DNA of 64,000 nt. Origin: Bog-473 sp963707835. Lineage in GTDB: Bacteria > Actinomycetota > Acidimicrobiia > Acidimicrobiales > RAAP-2. Every line of letters begins with the position of its first letter. Position 1 is the stretch's first letter. The translations under genes were made by a program, and so were the position numbers. Below the pieces are notes generated by a model. The model ran no database searches. It worked only from the letters and a program-made list of their open reading frames with translations, and had not been told where the DNA came from. Location of the stretch: NCBI GenBank assembly GCA_963707835.1, contig CAVPRI010000002.1, positions 1,116,001 through 1,180,000 of the forward strand, written 5' to 3'. Shown piece by piece: positions 9,913 through 18,269 of the stretch.

Positions 9913-10978
9913 CGTGACCTCCCGTCGCGCTGATCCGCTCGCCCAGCCGCTCCCCGACCACGTGGGCCGCGGCCAGCGCCCGGGGGTAGTCCATGCGCGT
10001 GGGGCCGAGTAGGCCCACCGCGCCGAGGTCCTGGCCGTCCACCCGCACGGGCGCCACCACCACGGCGCACGAGGAGAGCGGCTCGAACCCGTGCTCGGTG
10101 CCGATGGCCACCGAGAGGCCGCGTCCGAGCACGTCGCGCAGCAGCGAGACCACCACGAGCTGCTGCTCGAGTATGGCCAGCACCGAGCGCACGGTCTCGA
10201 CCGCCTCGAAGGAGTCGGCCAGGCGGGCCGGACCGCCCACGAAGACCTGGTCGGCATCGAGCGTGCCACCCAAGGACCGCAGGGCGCGAAGGGCTGCGGC
10301 GACCAGCTGGTCGACGGGCTCTGAGCCGCTGGGGAGGAACGCCCAGGGTCCCGCGAGCGTGGTGCCCACCACGAGCGCGGCGAGGCGGCTCCCGGCGGCG
10401 GCCAGGTCCTCGTCGGACACGGTGCCGTCGAGGTCGATTGTGCGCTTCTCGACGGCACCGTCGGAGAGCACCACCACGGCCAGCGCGTGCTGGGGCGAGA
10501 GCCCGACCAGCTGCACCGAGAGGACGCTGGCGCTCTCGTGCGAGGGGCCCACCACGACCGAGGCGTAGGAGGTGAGGTCCGAGAGCAGCCCCGACGCCCG
10601 CTCGAGCACCGTCTCGAGCTCCCCGTGGACCTGGTCGAAGAAGTGAGCCACCTTGCGGCGCTGCGGTGCGCCGAGCGCCCCCGAGGGGGTGAGATGGTCG
10701 ACGAAGAAGCGGTAACCCTTGTCCGTCGGGATCCGCCCGGCACTGGTGTGGGGCTGGACGAGGTAGCCCTCATGCTCGAGCGCCACCATCTCGGAGCGCA
10801 CCGTGGCCGAGGAGACCTCGACGCCGGGGGACCGCGCCACGTGGGACGAGCCCACGGGCTCGGCGGTGCCGATGTACTCGGTCACCACGGCCTCGAGGAT
10901 GGCGGCGCGGCGGGCGTTGAGCCCGTCCCCGTCTCCGGGGGCGTCGGCAGCCGGCGCCGGGTCGGCGAGGGGCGTCAC
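9899..10978 (-). CDS. hrcA: heat-inducible transcription repressor HrcA
   Basis: The 359-residue repressor carries an N-terminal winged helix-turn-helix (about residues 20-90, with SSATVRSEMVALEHEGYL and HTSAGRIPTDKGYR) followed by the GAF-like inserted domain of the HrcA family. It binds CIRCE and blocks the heat-shock operon until misfolded protein titrates GroEL. The GTG start is 48 bases downstream of a perfect CIRCE element, so autoregulation is expected. The first 18 residues are Ala/Pro/Asp-rich and probably disordered. Confidence 0.96.
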   Translation of the reverse strand: MTPLADPAPAADAPGDGDGLNARRAAILEAVVTEYIGTAEPVGSSHVARSPGVEVSSATVRSEMVALEHEGYLVQPHTSAGRIPTDKGYRFFVDHLTPSGALGAPQRRKVAHFFDQVHGELETVLERASGLLSDLTSYASVVVGPSHESASVLSVQLVGLSPQHALAVVVLSDGAVEKRTIDLDGTVSDEDLAAAGSRLAALVVGTTLAGPWAFLPSGSEPVDQLVAAALRALRSLGGTLDADQVFVGGPARLADSFEAVETVRSVLAILEQQLVVVSLLRDVLGRGLSVAIGTEHGFEPLSSCAVVVAPVRVDGQDLGAVGLLGPTRMDYPRALAAAHVVGERLGERISATGGHDGRH

Positions 10979-11026
10979 GCGGCTCGGATCATGAGGATGG
11001 GGTCTCGTGCGGTCTCATGGGTGTCC

Positions 11027-11053
11027 CTGGCACTCGATTCTACCGAGTGCCAG
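11027..11053. promoter_or_regulatory. CIRCE operator
   Basis: CTGGCACTC, nine bases, then GAGTGCCAG: a perfect 9-bp inverted repeat with the canonical 9-base spacer, matching the CIRCE consensus in its GCACTC core. It sits between hrcA and lepA, immediately upstream of hrcA and 3 bases downstream of the lepA stop-side end. Confidence 0.95.
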
Positions 11054-11056
11054 AGG

Positions 11057-12874
11057 TCAGTCCTCGCCCAGGCGCAGGGCGGAGATGAAGGCCTCCTGGG
11101 GCACGTCGACGCGCCCGATGGTCTTCATGCGCTTCTTGCCCTCCTTCTGCTTCTCGAGCAGCTTGCGCTTTCGCGTGATGTCACCGCCGTAGCACTTGGC
11201 CAGCACGTCCTTGCGCTTGGCCTTGACCGTCTCGCGGGCCACGATCCGACCCCCGATGGCCGCCTGGATCGGGACGTCGAAGAGCTGCCGCGGGATGAGC
11301 TCGCGCAGCTTCTCGGCCATCTTGCGGCCGTAGACGTCGGCCGAGCTGCGGTGCACGATGGTGGAGAAGGCGTCCACCGGTGTGTGGTTGATGAGGATGT
11401 CGACCCGGACCAGGTTGGCGGTGGCGTACGAGGCGGGCTCGTAGTCCAGGCTGGCGTAGCCCTTGGTCCGCGACTTGAGCTGATCGAAGAAGTCGATCAC
11501 CACCTCGGCCAGCGGCAGCGTGTACACCATCTCGACCCTCTCGGGCGAGAGGTACTCCATCCTGGTCATGTCGCCCCGGCGGGCCTGGCACAGCTCCATG
11601 ACCGTCCCCGTGTACTCGCTCGGCGTGATGATGGTGGCCGTGAGCATGGGCTCGTCGATGTGGTCGACGCGGCTGGCGTCGGGCAGCTCGGTCGGGTTGT
11701 CCACGTCGAGCTCGGTGTCGTCGGTCAGGAAGGCGCGGTAGGCCACGCTCGGCGCGGTGGCGATGAGCGAGAGGTCGAACTCGCGCTCGAGGCGCTCGCG
11801 CACGATCTCCATGTGCAACAGGCCCAGGAAGCCGCAGCGGAACCCGATGCCCAGGGCGTGCGAGGACTCAGGCTCGAAGGTGAAGCTGGCGTCGTTGAGC
11901 TTGAGCTTGTCGAGCGCGTCGCGCAGGTCGGGCAGCTCGTCACCGTCGACGGGATACAGGCCGCAGAACACCATGGGTTTGGGGTCCTGGTAGCCGGCCA
12001 GCGCATCGGTGGCGCCGGCTTGCGCCGTGGTGACCGTCTCTCCCGACCGGGCCTCTCCGACGTCCTTGATCCCAGCGATCAGGTAGCCGACCTCTCCGGG
12101 ACCGAGCTGCTCGACCGGCAGGGCGACGGGGGTCCGCACACCGACCTCCTCGATGTCGTGCACGGCGTTGGCCTGCATGAAGCGCAGCCGCGCCCCGGTG
12201 CGCAAGGTGCCGTCGACGATGCGGATCGAGCTGACCACGCCCCGGTACTGGTCGTAGGAGGAGTCGAAGATGAGGGCGCGCAGCGGGGCACCGGCGTCGC
12301 CGGTTGGCGGCGGGACCCGCGCGATCACCGCATCGAGCAGCGCCGGCACACCCTCACCGGTCTTGGCCGAGATGTGCAAGATGTCCTCTGCGGGCAGCCC
12401 GAGCACGTGCTCGATCTCGAGCGCGCAGCGCACCGGGTCGGCCGCGGGCAGGTCGATCTTGTTGAGCACGGGGACGATCTCGAGGTCGTTCTCGAGCGCC
12501 TGGTAACAGTTGGCCAGCGTCTGGGCCTGGATCCCCTGGGAGGCGTCGACCAGCAGCAGGGCGCCCTCGCAGGCGGCCAGCGACCGCGAGACCTCGTACC
12601 CGAAGTCGACGTGGCCGGGGGTGTCGATCAGGTGGAGGACGTGACCGGACCAGTCGACGCGGACGTTCTGGGCCTTGATGGTGATACCCCGCTCCCGCTC
12701 GATGTCCATCGAGTCGAGGTACTGCTCGCGCATCAGGCGCGGGTCGACGGCTCCGGTGATCTCGAGGATGCGGTCCGAGAGGGTCGACTTGCCGTGGTCG
12801 ACGTGGCTGATGATGGAGAAGTTGCGGATGCGCTCGACCAGGAGGGGCCGGGTCGAGGCTGGAGGAGGCGGCAC
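11057..12874 (-). CDS. lepA: elongation factor 4 (LepA)
   Basis: This ribosomal back-translocating or biogenesis GTPase of about 605 residues has G1 SHVDHGKST, G3 DTPGHVDFGYE and G4 NKIDLP. Domain II/III and the LepA-specific C-terminal domain end in the lysine-rich tail KRKLLEKQKEGKKRMK. The open frame extends to 12,982, but the upstream part has no family similarity. GTG at 12,874 gives a length normal for the family; later starts are possible. It is divergent from rpsT and precedes the hrcA unit on the same strand. Confidence 0.97.
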   Translation of the reverse strand: MPPPPASTRPLLVERIRNFSIISHVDHGKSTLSDRILEITGAVDPRLMREQYLDSMDIERERGITIKAQNVRVDWSGHVLHLIDTPGHVDFGYEVSRSLAACEGALLLVDASQGIQAQTLANCYQALENDLEIVPVLNKIDLPAADPVRCALEIEHVLGLPAEDILHISAKTGEGVPALLDAVIARVPPPTGDAGAPLRALIFDSSYDQYRGVVSSIRIVDGTLRTGARLRFMQANAVHDIEEVGVRTPVALPVEQLGPGEVGYLIAGIKDVGEARSGETVTTAQAGATDALAGYQDPKPMVFCGLYPVDGDELPDLRDALDKLKLNDASFTFEPESSHALGIGFRCGFLGLLHMEIVRERLEREFDLSLIATAPSVAYRAFLTDDTELDVDNPTELPDASRVDHIDEPMLTATIITPSEYTGTVMELCQARRGDMTRMEYLSPERVEMVYTLPLAEVVIDFFDQLKSRTKGYASLDYEPASYATANLVRVDILINHTPVDAFSTIVHRSSADVYGRKMAEKLRELIPRQLFDVPIQAAIGGRIVARETVKAKRKDVLAKCYGGDITRKRKLLEKQKEGKKRMKTIGRVDVPQEAFISALRLGED

Positions 12875-13037
12875 GGTCTGTCGATCGTACCGGCCCCGTC
12901 CGGGCCCCCGGTCCCTGGCCAGGGAGATCGCGGCGGCGCCCGGGGACGGATGCCGGCCACCTGCTACAGTTGCTGCCCGCACCGGTGGGCTGACGCCGTG
13001 CCGCCGGACCCCTTTTTCAGAGACCGAGGATCGTCAC

Positions 13038-13310
13038 GTGGCCAACATCAAGAGCCAGATCAAGAGGAACCGCCAGAACGAGAAGCGCCGGCTGCGCAAC
13101 AAGTCGGTGCGGGCCGAGATGCGCACGCGCACCAAGAGTGCGGTGGCGGCCGCCGAGTCGGGCGAGGAGGCCAGCGCCGAGATGCTCCGCCTGGCCGTGA
13201 AGCGGATCGACAAGGCCGCTTCCCAGGGTGTGATCCACAAGAACACCGCGGCCAACCACAAGTCCCGACTGGTGCGGCGCGTGGCCGCCATCGAGGCCGC
13301 CGCCGGCTGA
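13038..13310 (+). CDS. rpsT: 30S ribosomal protein S20
   Basis: The 90-residue basic protein begins (M)ANIKSQIKRN, the classic S20 N-terminus, and ends in NHKSRLVRRVAA. S20 binds 16S rRNA early in 30S assembly. The start codon is GTG with GAGG about 10 bases upstream; the longer open frame upstream is a shadow of lepA. Divergent orientation to lepA is common in bacteria. Confidence 0.97.
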   Translation: MANIKSQIKRNRQNEKRRLRNKSVRAEMRTRTKSAVAAAESGEEASAEMLRLAVKRIDKAASQGVIHKNTAANHKSRLVRRVAAIEAAAG

Positions 13311-13319
13311 GGTCGCCGC

Positions 13320-13357
13320 CGGAGCCTACGGCTCCAGGTCGACGCGGAGCCTAGGGC
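13320..13357. terminator. two tandem hairpins between convergent genes
   Basis: GGAGCC-TAC-GGCTCC and GGAGCC-TAG-GGCTCC lie 21 bases apart between the rpsT stop and the convergent oxidase-like gene. Neither is followed by a T-run, so they are candidate bidirectional terminators only. Confidence 0.4.
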
Positions 13358-13860
13358 TCCAGGTGGAAGGTGAACATGCGCTCGGGTTCGAGGCGCGCGC
13401 CCACCGCATCGACAGTGCGCAACCACTCCTCGAACGCAGGTCCCTGCTTGGGCAGGTACTCGTCGAGCATGGCCTGACGCAGCTCGGCGCACACCGGGTC
13501 GTCCAGGTCGAAGCAATCCGCCCGTCCGTGCACCGTCACGGCCAGCTCCTCTCCGGGGAGATGGGTGGCCGTGACCGCGGGGCGCCGGCGCAGGTGTCGG
13601 ATGCGGATGCCCTGACGCGCCGAGCTGAACCAGAAGGTTCCGTGCAGGAAATAGCCGTCGACCGGGGCGCCCACCGGGCGACCGTGGGCCGTGACGGTGG
13701 CCAGGACCAGGAGCCGCATGCCCTCCAGCCGCGCCGTGAGGGCGCGGGCGTCGAGGCGCCGTTCCTCCGAGATGACACTGCGCAGGTGCGGCCCGGCGGC
13801 GACCATGGAACCGTCGAGCAGCTGCTGGAGGTCACGGAGCTCCTCGGGGGTCTCGAGCAC
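13351..13860 (-). CDS. pyridoxamine 5'-phosphate oxidase-like FMN-binding protein
   Basis: The 169-residue protein has the split beta-barrel fold of the PPOX class: LLVLATVTAHGRPVGAPVDG at about residues 50-69 is the first strand pair, and PAVTATHLPGEELAVTVHGRA follows. Such proteins bind FMN or F420 and reduce or oxidise small substrates. An N-terminal helical segment (EELRDLQQLLDGS) precedes the fold. There is no operon partner; it converges on rpsT. The exact substrate is unknown. Confidence 0.8.
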   Translation of the reverse strand: MLETPEELRDLQQLLDGSMVAAGPHLRSVISEERRLDARALTARLEGMRLLVLATVTAHGRPVGAPVDGYFLHGTFWFSSARQGIRIRHLRRRPAVTATHLPGEELAVTVHGRADCFDLDDPVCAELRQAMLDEYLPKQGPAFEEWLRTVDAVGARLEPERMFTFHLEP

Positions 13861-14047
13861 GACACCAGTTCAGCACTTCGATGTGCCACCGGCCCGAGGT
13901 GACAGGCGCGCGACGGAATCGTCATGGGTCCGTCGCGCAATGCACAGCAGCGGCCCACGGGGCCCTGCGGACGAGGCCAGACCGAGCGTGCATGGTTCTG
14001 CTCACACGCCGGCGAGCGCCGGCCCGACAGAAGAGGAGAAGCACGCC

Positions 14048-14557
14048 ATGTCCATCATCGACTCGGTGCGGAACAAACCCAAGCTGTGGGCCTCGGCCGG
14101 CCTGCTCACCGTGGGTCTCGGTTCGGGGATCTACCTGGGGGGCACCTTGACCTCGGGCGCGGCCACCCCCTCGTCCACCTCATCCACCTCGTCCACGGGC
14201 ACCCCGCCCTCTCCGGGCGGTAGCGACAGCTCGAGCAGACCGTCGGGGACCGCCCCCGCCCCGGGCCTCCCCGATAGCGGCACCGTCACCGCCGTGGGGT
14301 CCGACAGCGTGACCATCGACGGAAAGACCTACGCCGTCACATCGAGCAGCGACATCGACAAGAACGGAGAGGCGACCCTGTCCGACCTGGCCGTGGGCGA
14401 CAAGGTGACCTTCAGCACCGTGTCGTCGGCCTCCACGCCGACCATCGACAAACTGCACGCCGGCAACGAGGCTCTCGACCGGCCCAGCGGGCCTCCCAGC
14501 GGGTCCGCCGGCGACGGCTCTCACGAGGGTCGGGGCGGGTCCTCGGCCGCGGCCTGA
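14048..14557 (+). CDS. small exported or membrane-anchored protein, DUF5666-like
   Basis: The 169-residue protein has a single hydrophobic segment near residues 13-38 (LWASAGLLTVGLGSGIYLGG), then a Ser/Thr/Pro-rich linker. A small beta domain at about 75-130 reads GTVTAVGSDSVTIDGKTY and LAVGDKVTF, the pattern of DUF5666. The C-terminus is Gly/Ser/Pro-rich and probably disordered. AGAGGAGAAG precedes the ATG. Function is unknown; a periplasmic or surface location is inferred. Confidence 0.7.
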   Translation: MSIIDSVRNKPKLWASAGLLTVGLGSGIYLGGTLTSGAATPSSTSSTSSTGTPPSPGGSDSSSRPSGTAPAPGLPDSGTVTAVGSDSVTIDGKTYAVTSSSDIDKNGEATLSDLAVGDKVTFSTVSSASTPTIDKLHAGNEALDRPSGPPSGSAGDGSHEGRGGSSAAA

Positions 14558-14558
14558 G

Positions 14559-14664
14559 CCCGCTTTGGGCGGGCGCGGCGCACTGTTCCCCCTGCGTCGC
14601 GCCCGCCGGGCGCCGTTTCGGTCGCGCCCGCCGGGCGCCGTTTCGGTCGCGCCCGCCGGGCGCG
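14559..14664. repeat. hairpin plus 25-bp tandem repeat (2.7 copies)
   Basis: A stem-loop GCCCGC-TTTGG-GCGGGC right after the DUF5666-like stop is followed by a 25-bp unit repeated at 14,597, 14,622 and (partial) 14,647. Each unit contains GCGCCCG-C-CGGGCGC, a 7-bp stem, so the array makes three potential hairpins between convergent genes. It probably acts as a bidirectional terminator. Confidence 0.6.
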
Positions 14665-14667
14665 GGC

Positions 14668-15693
14668 TCAGCGCCGCGCTCCGGCCCGGTGCCGTGCCTC
14701 CCTCCGGGGACGGGTCTGGCGGGCCAGCCGGGCCACCAGGATCTCGACCACGGTCTGAGGGCTGAGGCCGCTGGCCCCGCGCACGTCGAGGTCGGCGGCG
14801 GCGATGAGGGTGATGGCCTCGGCGATCCGGGCATGCCCGAGACGCCGGCACTGCGCGAGGGCCTTCTTGGCCACGAAGGGCGCTGTGCCCAGCAGCGCGG
14901 CGGCGTCGAGCTCGTCGCCCACGTCGGCACCGTCGAGCGCGAGGATGTTGGCGAAGTGAGCGTGCAGGGTGGCCAGGACCTGGATCGGCACCAGGCCGCC
15001 GGCGTCGAGCATGCGGTGCAGAACCACGAGCGCTCGCCCTGTCTCGCCGCGGTCGATGGCGTCGGTCAGTTGGTACCGAGGGACGTTCCCCGCCTCACCG
15101 AGGTACGGCGCCAGATCCTCAACGGACACCCGGGCCCCCTCGCCGTAGGCCGCACTGAGCGCGCCGAGGAGCCCCTGCACCCGGCCCAGGTCCTCCCCCA
15201 CGTGCTCGGCCAACAGATCGGCCGCCGCCGGTTCGAGCTTCACCGGCGCGGCGCGGAGATGGTCGTGGAGCCACGCCTTGCGGTCCCCCGCCTTCGAGGT
15301 GGCCACATCGACCACCCGCCCCGCCGCCATGACGGCCTTGATGACCGGCGCGGGGATGGTGCCGCCCCCGCCGGCGAGGACCAGGACGGTGGTGGGGAGC
15401 GGGTCGGCGATCACCTCGACCAGCCGCGGCGCGTCGGCCGTGACCAGGCGCCCGGCGTCGCGCACCACCACCACGCGCCGCTCCACCAGGAACGGCGGGG
15501 TCACGCAGGCGTCGACGACCGCCCCGACGCTGAGCTCCTCTCCGGCGGCACCGCCGACCTCTTCGACCATGAGCGCGTGGTCCCCGTCCCCGACCAGCTC
15601 GCCCAGCAGAGTGCGCACCTCCTGGGCCACCAGCGAGGCGTCGTCGCCGCGCACCAGGTAGACCGTCGCCGGCGCCACCTCCTTGGCGCTCAC
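14668..15693 (-). CDS. holA: DNA polymerase III delta subunit
   Basis: The 341-residue clamp-loader subunit has the N-terminal YLVRGDDASLVAQEV segment, a central AAA-like domain with GEAGNVPRYQLTDAIDRGE, and the C-terminal collar region with HFANILAL and FVAKKALAQCRRL. It opens the beta clamp and loads it on primed DNA. GTG at 15,693 overlaps the folP stop (GTGA). The next long frame upstream is a shadow of the thioredoxin gene. The Arg-rich tail (RQTRPRREARHRAGARR) is longer than usual. Confidence 0.92.
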   Translation of the reverse strand: MSAKEVAPATVYLVRGDDASLVAQEVRTLLGELVGDGDHALMVEEVGGAAGEELSVGAVVDACVTPPFLVERRVVVVRDAGRLVTADAPRLVEVIADPLPTTVLVLAGGGGTIPAPVIKAVMAAGRVVDVATSKAGDRKAWLHDHLRAAPVKLEPAAADLLAEHVGEDLGRVQGLLGALSAAYGEGARVSVEDLAPYLGEAGNVPRYQLTDAIDRGETGRALVVLHRMLDAGGLVPIQVLATLHAHFANILALDGADVGDELDAAALLGTAPFVAKKALAQCRRLGHARIAEAITLIAAADLDVRGASGLSPQTVVEILVARLARQTRPRREARHRAGARR

Positions 15694-16541
15694 GCGGCCT
15701 CGCTGATGGCGGCCAGCGCGTCCCGGGCCCGGCAGGTTCCCCGCACGTCGTGCACCCGGACGATCCGGCAGCCCCAGGCGATGCCTAGCGCCGCCGCGCC
15801 AATGGATGCCTCGCGCCGTTCGGTCAGCTCCAGGCCGAGGACACCGCCGAGGAAGGTCTTGTTGGAGGCCGAGAGCAGCAGGGGGTAGCCGAGCGCGGCG
15901 AGCTCGGGCGAGCCGCGCAGCAGCGCCAACGACTGCTCGGCCGTCTTGCCCAGATCGAGCCCGGCGTCGACGACGATGCGCTCCGCCGGGACACCGACCC
16001 GGCGTGCCCCTTGGGCCCGTTCGGTCAGGAAGCGGGCCACGTCGCGCACCACATCGTCGTAATGCGGGTCCGGGTCGGCCACCCGGGGCTTGAGGCGGAT
16101 GTGGGTGATCACCACGGCGGCACCGTGCTCGGACGCCGCCGGCGCGTAGTCCGGGTCTGCCAGGCCGCTGATGTCGTTGCCCATGACCGCACCCTCGGCG
16201 AAGCAGGCCCGCGCCACCGAGGCACGCCAGGTGTCGACCGAGACGGGCGTGTCGAACCGAGCCCGCAGCCCGGCGACGGCGGACACGACGCGCTCGAGCT
16301 CCTCCGCCTCGGTCACCTCGGGCCCGGGCCCCGCCTTGACGCCACCCACGTCGAGGAGGTCGGCGCCGTCGGCCACCAGCTGCTCTGCCCGGGCGTAGAA
16401 CTTGTCGAGCTCGTAGGTGGCTCCCTTGTCGTAGAACGAGTCGGGGGTGCGGTTGAGGATGCCCATCACCAGCGCTCGATGGGTCAGGTCGTGGCGGTGA
16501 CCACCCAGGTCGAGGAGCCGGCCGCCGGTCGGCGCCTCCAT
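15690..16541 (-). CDS. folP2: dihydropteroate synthase homologue, FolP2 type
   Basis: The 283-residue TIM barrel has the pterin-binding signatures MGILNRTPDSFYDKG and DLLDVGGVKAGPGPEV, with SVDTWRA and ERIVVDAGLDLGK. DSFYDKGATY and SNKTFLGG are features of the actinobacterial FolP2 branch (Mycobacterium Rv1207-like) rather than classical FolP1. Published work on the mycobacterial FolP2 did not find it to replace FolP1, so true sulfa-target activity is uncertain. Its ATG overlaps the upstream thioredoxin stop (ATGA) and its stop overlaps holA. Confidence 0.87.
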   Translation of the reverse strand: MEAPTGGRLLDLGGHRHDLTHRALVMGILNRTPDSFYDKGATYELDKFYARAEQLVADGADLLDVGGVKAGPGPEVTEAEELERVVSAVAGLRARFDTPVSVDTWRASVARACFAEGAVMGNDISGLADPDYAPAASEHGAAVVITHIRLKPRVADPDPHYDDVVRDVARFLTERAQGARRVGVPAERIVVDAGLDLGKTAEQSLALLRGSPELAALGYPLLLSASNKTFLGGVLGLELTERREASIGAAALGIAWGCRIVRVHDVRGTCRARDALAAISEAA

Positions 16542-17254
16542 CAGAACAGGCGTGCCGCCAACGCCCGCCGATATTCGTTGGTGCGGGGGTCATCGGGCCC
16601 GAGTGCCTCGAGCAGATCGACGAACTCCTGTCGTGCGCCCTCGTCGTCGTGCACCTGCTCGAGCAGCCCGTCGAGCTTGCCCGCGATCTCGTCACGCCCG
16701 GTTCCCGAGACGTCGACGCCCGCCTCGAGCAGGCGCGCGTCGGCCGCCAGGGAGCGGGTGGCGTCGGTCTCGGGGATCCGCCCCAGGACGGCCAGCGCCT
16801 CGGCCGCCTCACCGCGCTCGATGAGCACCCGGGCCAGCGCCTCGATGGCCCCGGGGTGATCGGGCTCGAGCTCCAGCGCCTGCCGCAGGGAGGCCTCGTC
16901 GCCGGCGGCCACCAGGCGGTCGGCCTCGCTCGGCGGCGGCGCCAAACCCTCCACGAAGGCCGCCACCTGTGCCTCGGGGAGCGCGCCGATGAAGTGGTCC
17001 ACCACCTGGCCGCCCCGGAGGGCGAACACCGCGGGTATGGACTGGACCTGGAAGGCCTGGGCAATGCGAGGGTTCTCGTCGACGTTGACCTTGGCCAACG
17101 CCACGGCTCCCCCGGTGCCCTCGATCACCTTCTCGAGGACCGGTCCGAGGGTCTTGCACGGCCCGCACCAGGGCGCCCACAGGTCAACGACCACCGGGAC
17201 GGTGGTGCTCCGGTCCAGCACCTCTGCCTGAAATGTCTCGTCGGTTACGTCCAC
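16541..17254 (-). CDS. thioredoxin-TPR co-chaperone (CnoX/YbbN-like)
   Basis: The 237-residue protein joins an N-terminal thioredoxin fold (residues 1-105, active site WCGPCK) to a tetratricopeptide-like helical C-terminus (residues 120-237). This is the YbbN/CnoX architecture, which protects clients and hands them to chaperones. GTG at 17,254 starts the domain as VTDETFQAEVLD; the longer frame to 17,341 has no similarity. The ATGA overlap with folP2 and GTGA with holA suggest a three-gene operon. Confidence 0.88.
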   Translation of the reverse strand: MDVTDETFQAEVLDRSTTVPVVVDLWAPWCGPCKTLGPVLEKVIEGTGGAVALAKVNVDENPRIAQAFQVQSIPAVFALRGGQVVDHFIGALPEAQVAAFVEGLAPPPSEADRLVAAGDEASLRQALELEPDHPGAIEALARVLIERGEAAEALAVLGRIPETDATRSLAADARLLEAGVDVSGTGRDEIAGKLDGLLEQVHDDEGARQEFVDLLEALGPDDPRTNEYRRALAARLF

Positions 17255-17359
17255 GGCACCCGACGCTACCGGTTGCCGGAGTGGACTTGTACCCATCGGC
17301 CAGTGGCCCGGGTGGGCCCGTCCCGATCGGCGCAGCGACACCGATTAGCGTCGGTTCCC

Positions 17360-18241
17360 ATGCCGGGAACCACCGAGCTGTTCGAGGTCCACAGCGAACC
17401 AGAGCTGTCCGACCCCGTCCTGGTGGTCGCGCTCGAGGGCTGGGTGGACGCCGGGCTCGGTGCCTCCACCGCCGTGGCTGCCCTGCTCGGCCGTGGGCCG
17501 ACCGAACCCCTCGTGACCTTCGACGGGGAGCACTTCTTGGACCAGCGGGCCCGCCGACCGGTTGCCACCATCGTCAACGGGGTGACCACCGAGGTGAACT
17601 GGCCCGTCACGGTCATCCGTCGGGGGACGGACGACGCGGGGAGGGACGTGCTCTTCCTCGTCGGGCCCGAGCCGGACTTCCGCTGGCACGCCTTTACCGA
17701 CGCCGTGGTCGGCCTGGCCGAGTCCTGGGGTGTGCGGATGGTGGTGGGCTTGGGCGCCTTCCCGGCCCCGGCCCCGCACACCCGGCCGGTCAAGCTGGCA
17801 GCCACCGCCCCCGAGGGATCCGCCCACATGATCGAGCAGATCGGCGCGGTCCAGGGTGAGATCGAGGTCCCTGCCGGGGTGCAGGCGGTCTTCGAGATGG
17901 CCTTCGATGCCCGGGGGACGCCGGTGGTCAACCTGTGGGCCCGGGTCCCGCACTACGTGTCGGGGATGCCGTTCCCCGAGGCGAGCGCCGCACTCGTCGA
18001 CGGGCTGGCCGCCGTGGCAGGGCTCACACTCGACTCCTCCGCACTGCGCCGGGCCGCCGACAACTCGCGGCGCCAGGTGGACCAGCTCATCTCCGACAAC
18101 GCCGAGCACCAGGCCATGGTGCGCCGACTCGAGGAGAGCATCGACGCCTCCGAGGGCAACGCCATGGGTGTCGAGGCCGTGCCCTCGGGCGACGAGATCG
18201 CAGCCGAGCTCGAGCGCTACCTGCGCGGGCTCGACCAGTGA
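17360..18241 (+). CDS. PAC2 family protein (proteasome-assembly-chaperone-like)
   Basis: The 293-residue protein shows the actinobacterial PAC2 pattern: VLVVALEGWVDAGLGASTA near the N-terminus, YDFRARRP-like LDQRARRP, and HYVSGMPFPEASAALVDGLA. Actinobacterial PAC2 members are conserved but poorly understood; a link to proteasome assembly is by fold only. The C-terminal 60 residues are helical and charged. It begins at the first ATG after the divergent thioredoxin operon and runs 28 bases ahead of the LLM gene, so the two are likely cotranscribed. Confidence 0.9.
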   Translation: MPGTTELFEVHSEPELSDPVLVVALEGWVDAGLGASTAVAALLGRGPTEPLVTFDGEHFLDQRARRPVATIVNGVTTEVNWPVTVIRRGTDDAGRDVLFLVGPEPDFRWHAFTDAVVGLAESWGVRMVVGLGAFPAPAPHTRPVKLAATAPEGSAHMIEQIGAVQGEIEVPAGVQAVFEMAFDARGTPVVNLWARVPHYVSGMPFPEASAALVDGLAAVAGLTLDSSALRRAADNSRRQVDQLISDNAEHQAMVRRLEESIDASEGNAMGVEAVPSGDEIAAELERYLRGLDQ

Positions 18242-18269
18242 CCACGGCAACCAGGAAGGGGTGCACGAA

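Noticed and set aside
10487..13354. 955-codon plus-strand open frame across hrcA, lepA and rpsT
   Set aside because: High-GC antisense shadow; residues lack any family pattern, while the minus strand carries intact LepA and HrcA.
14597..14664. CRISPR-like array
   Set aside because: Copies are directly adjacent without spacers, and no cas genes are in the window.
14668..17064. 798-codon frame combining holA with upstream sequence
   Set aside because: Only the holA part is real; the remainder is a shadow of folP2 and the thioredoxin gene.
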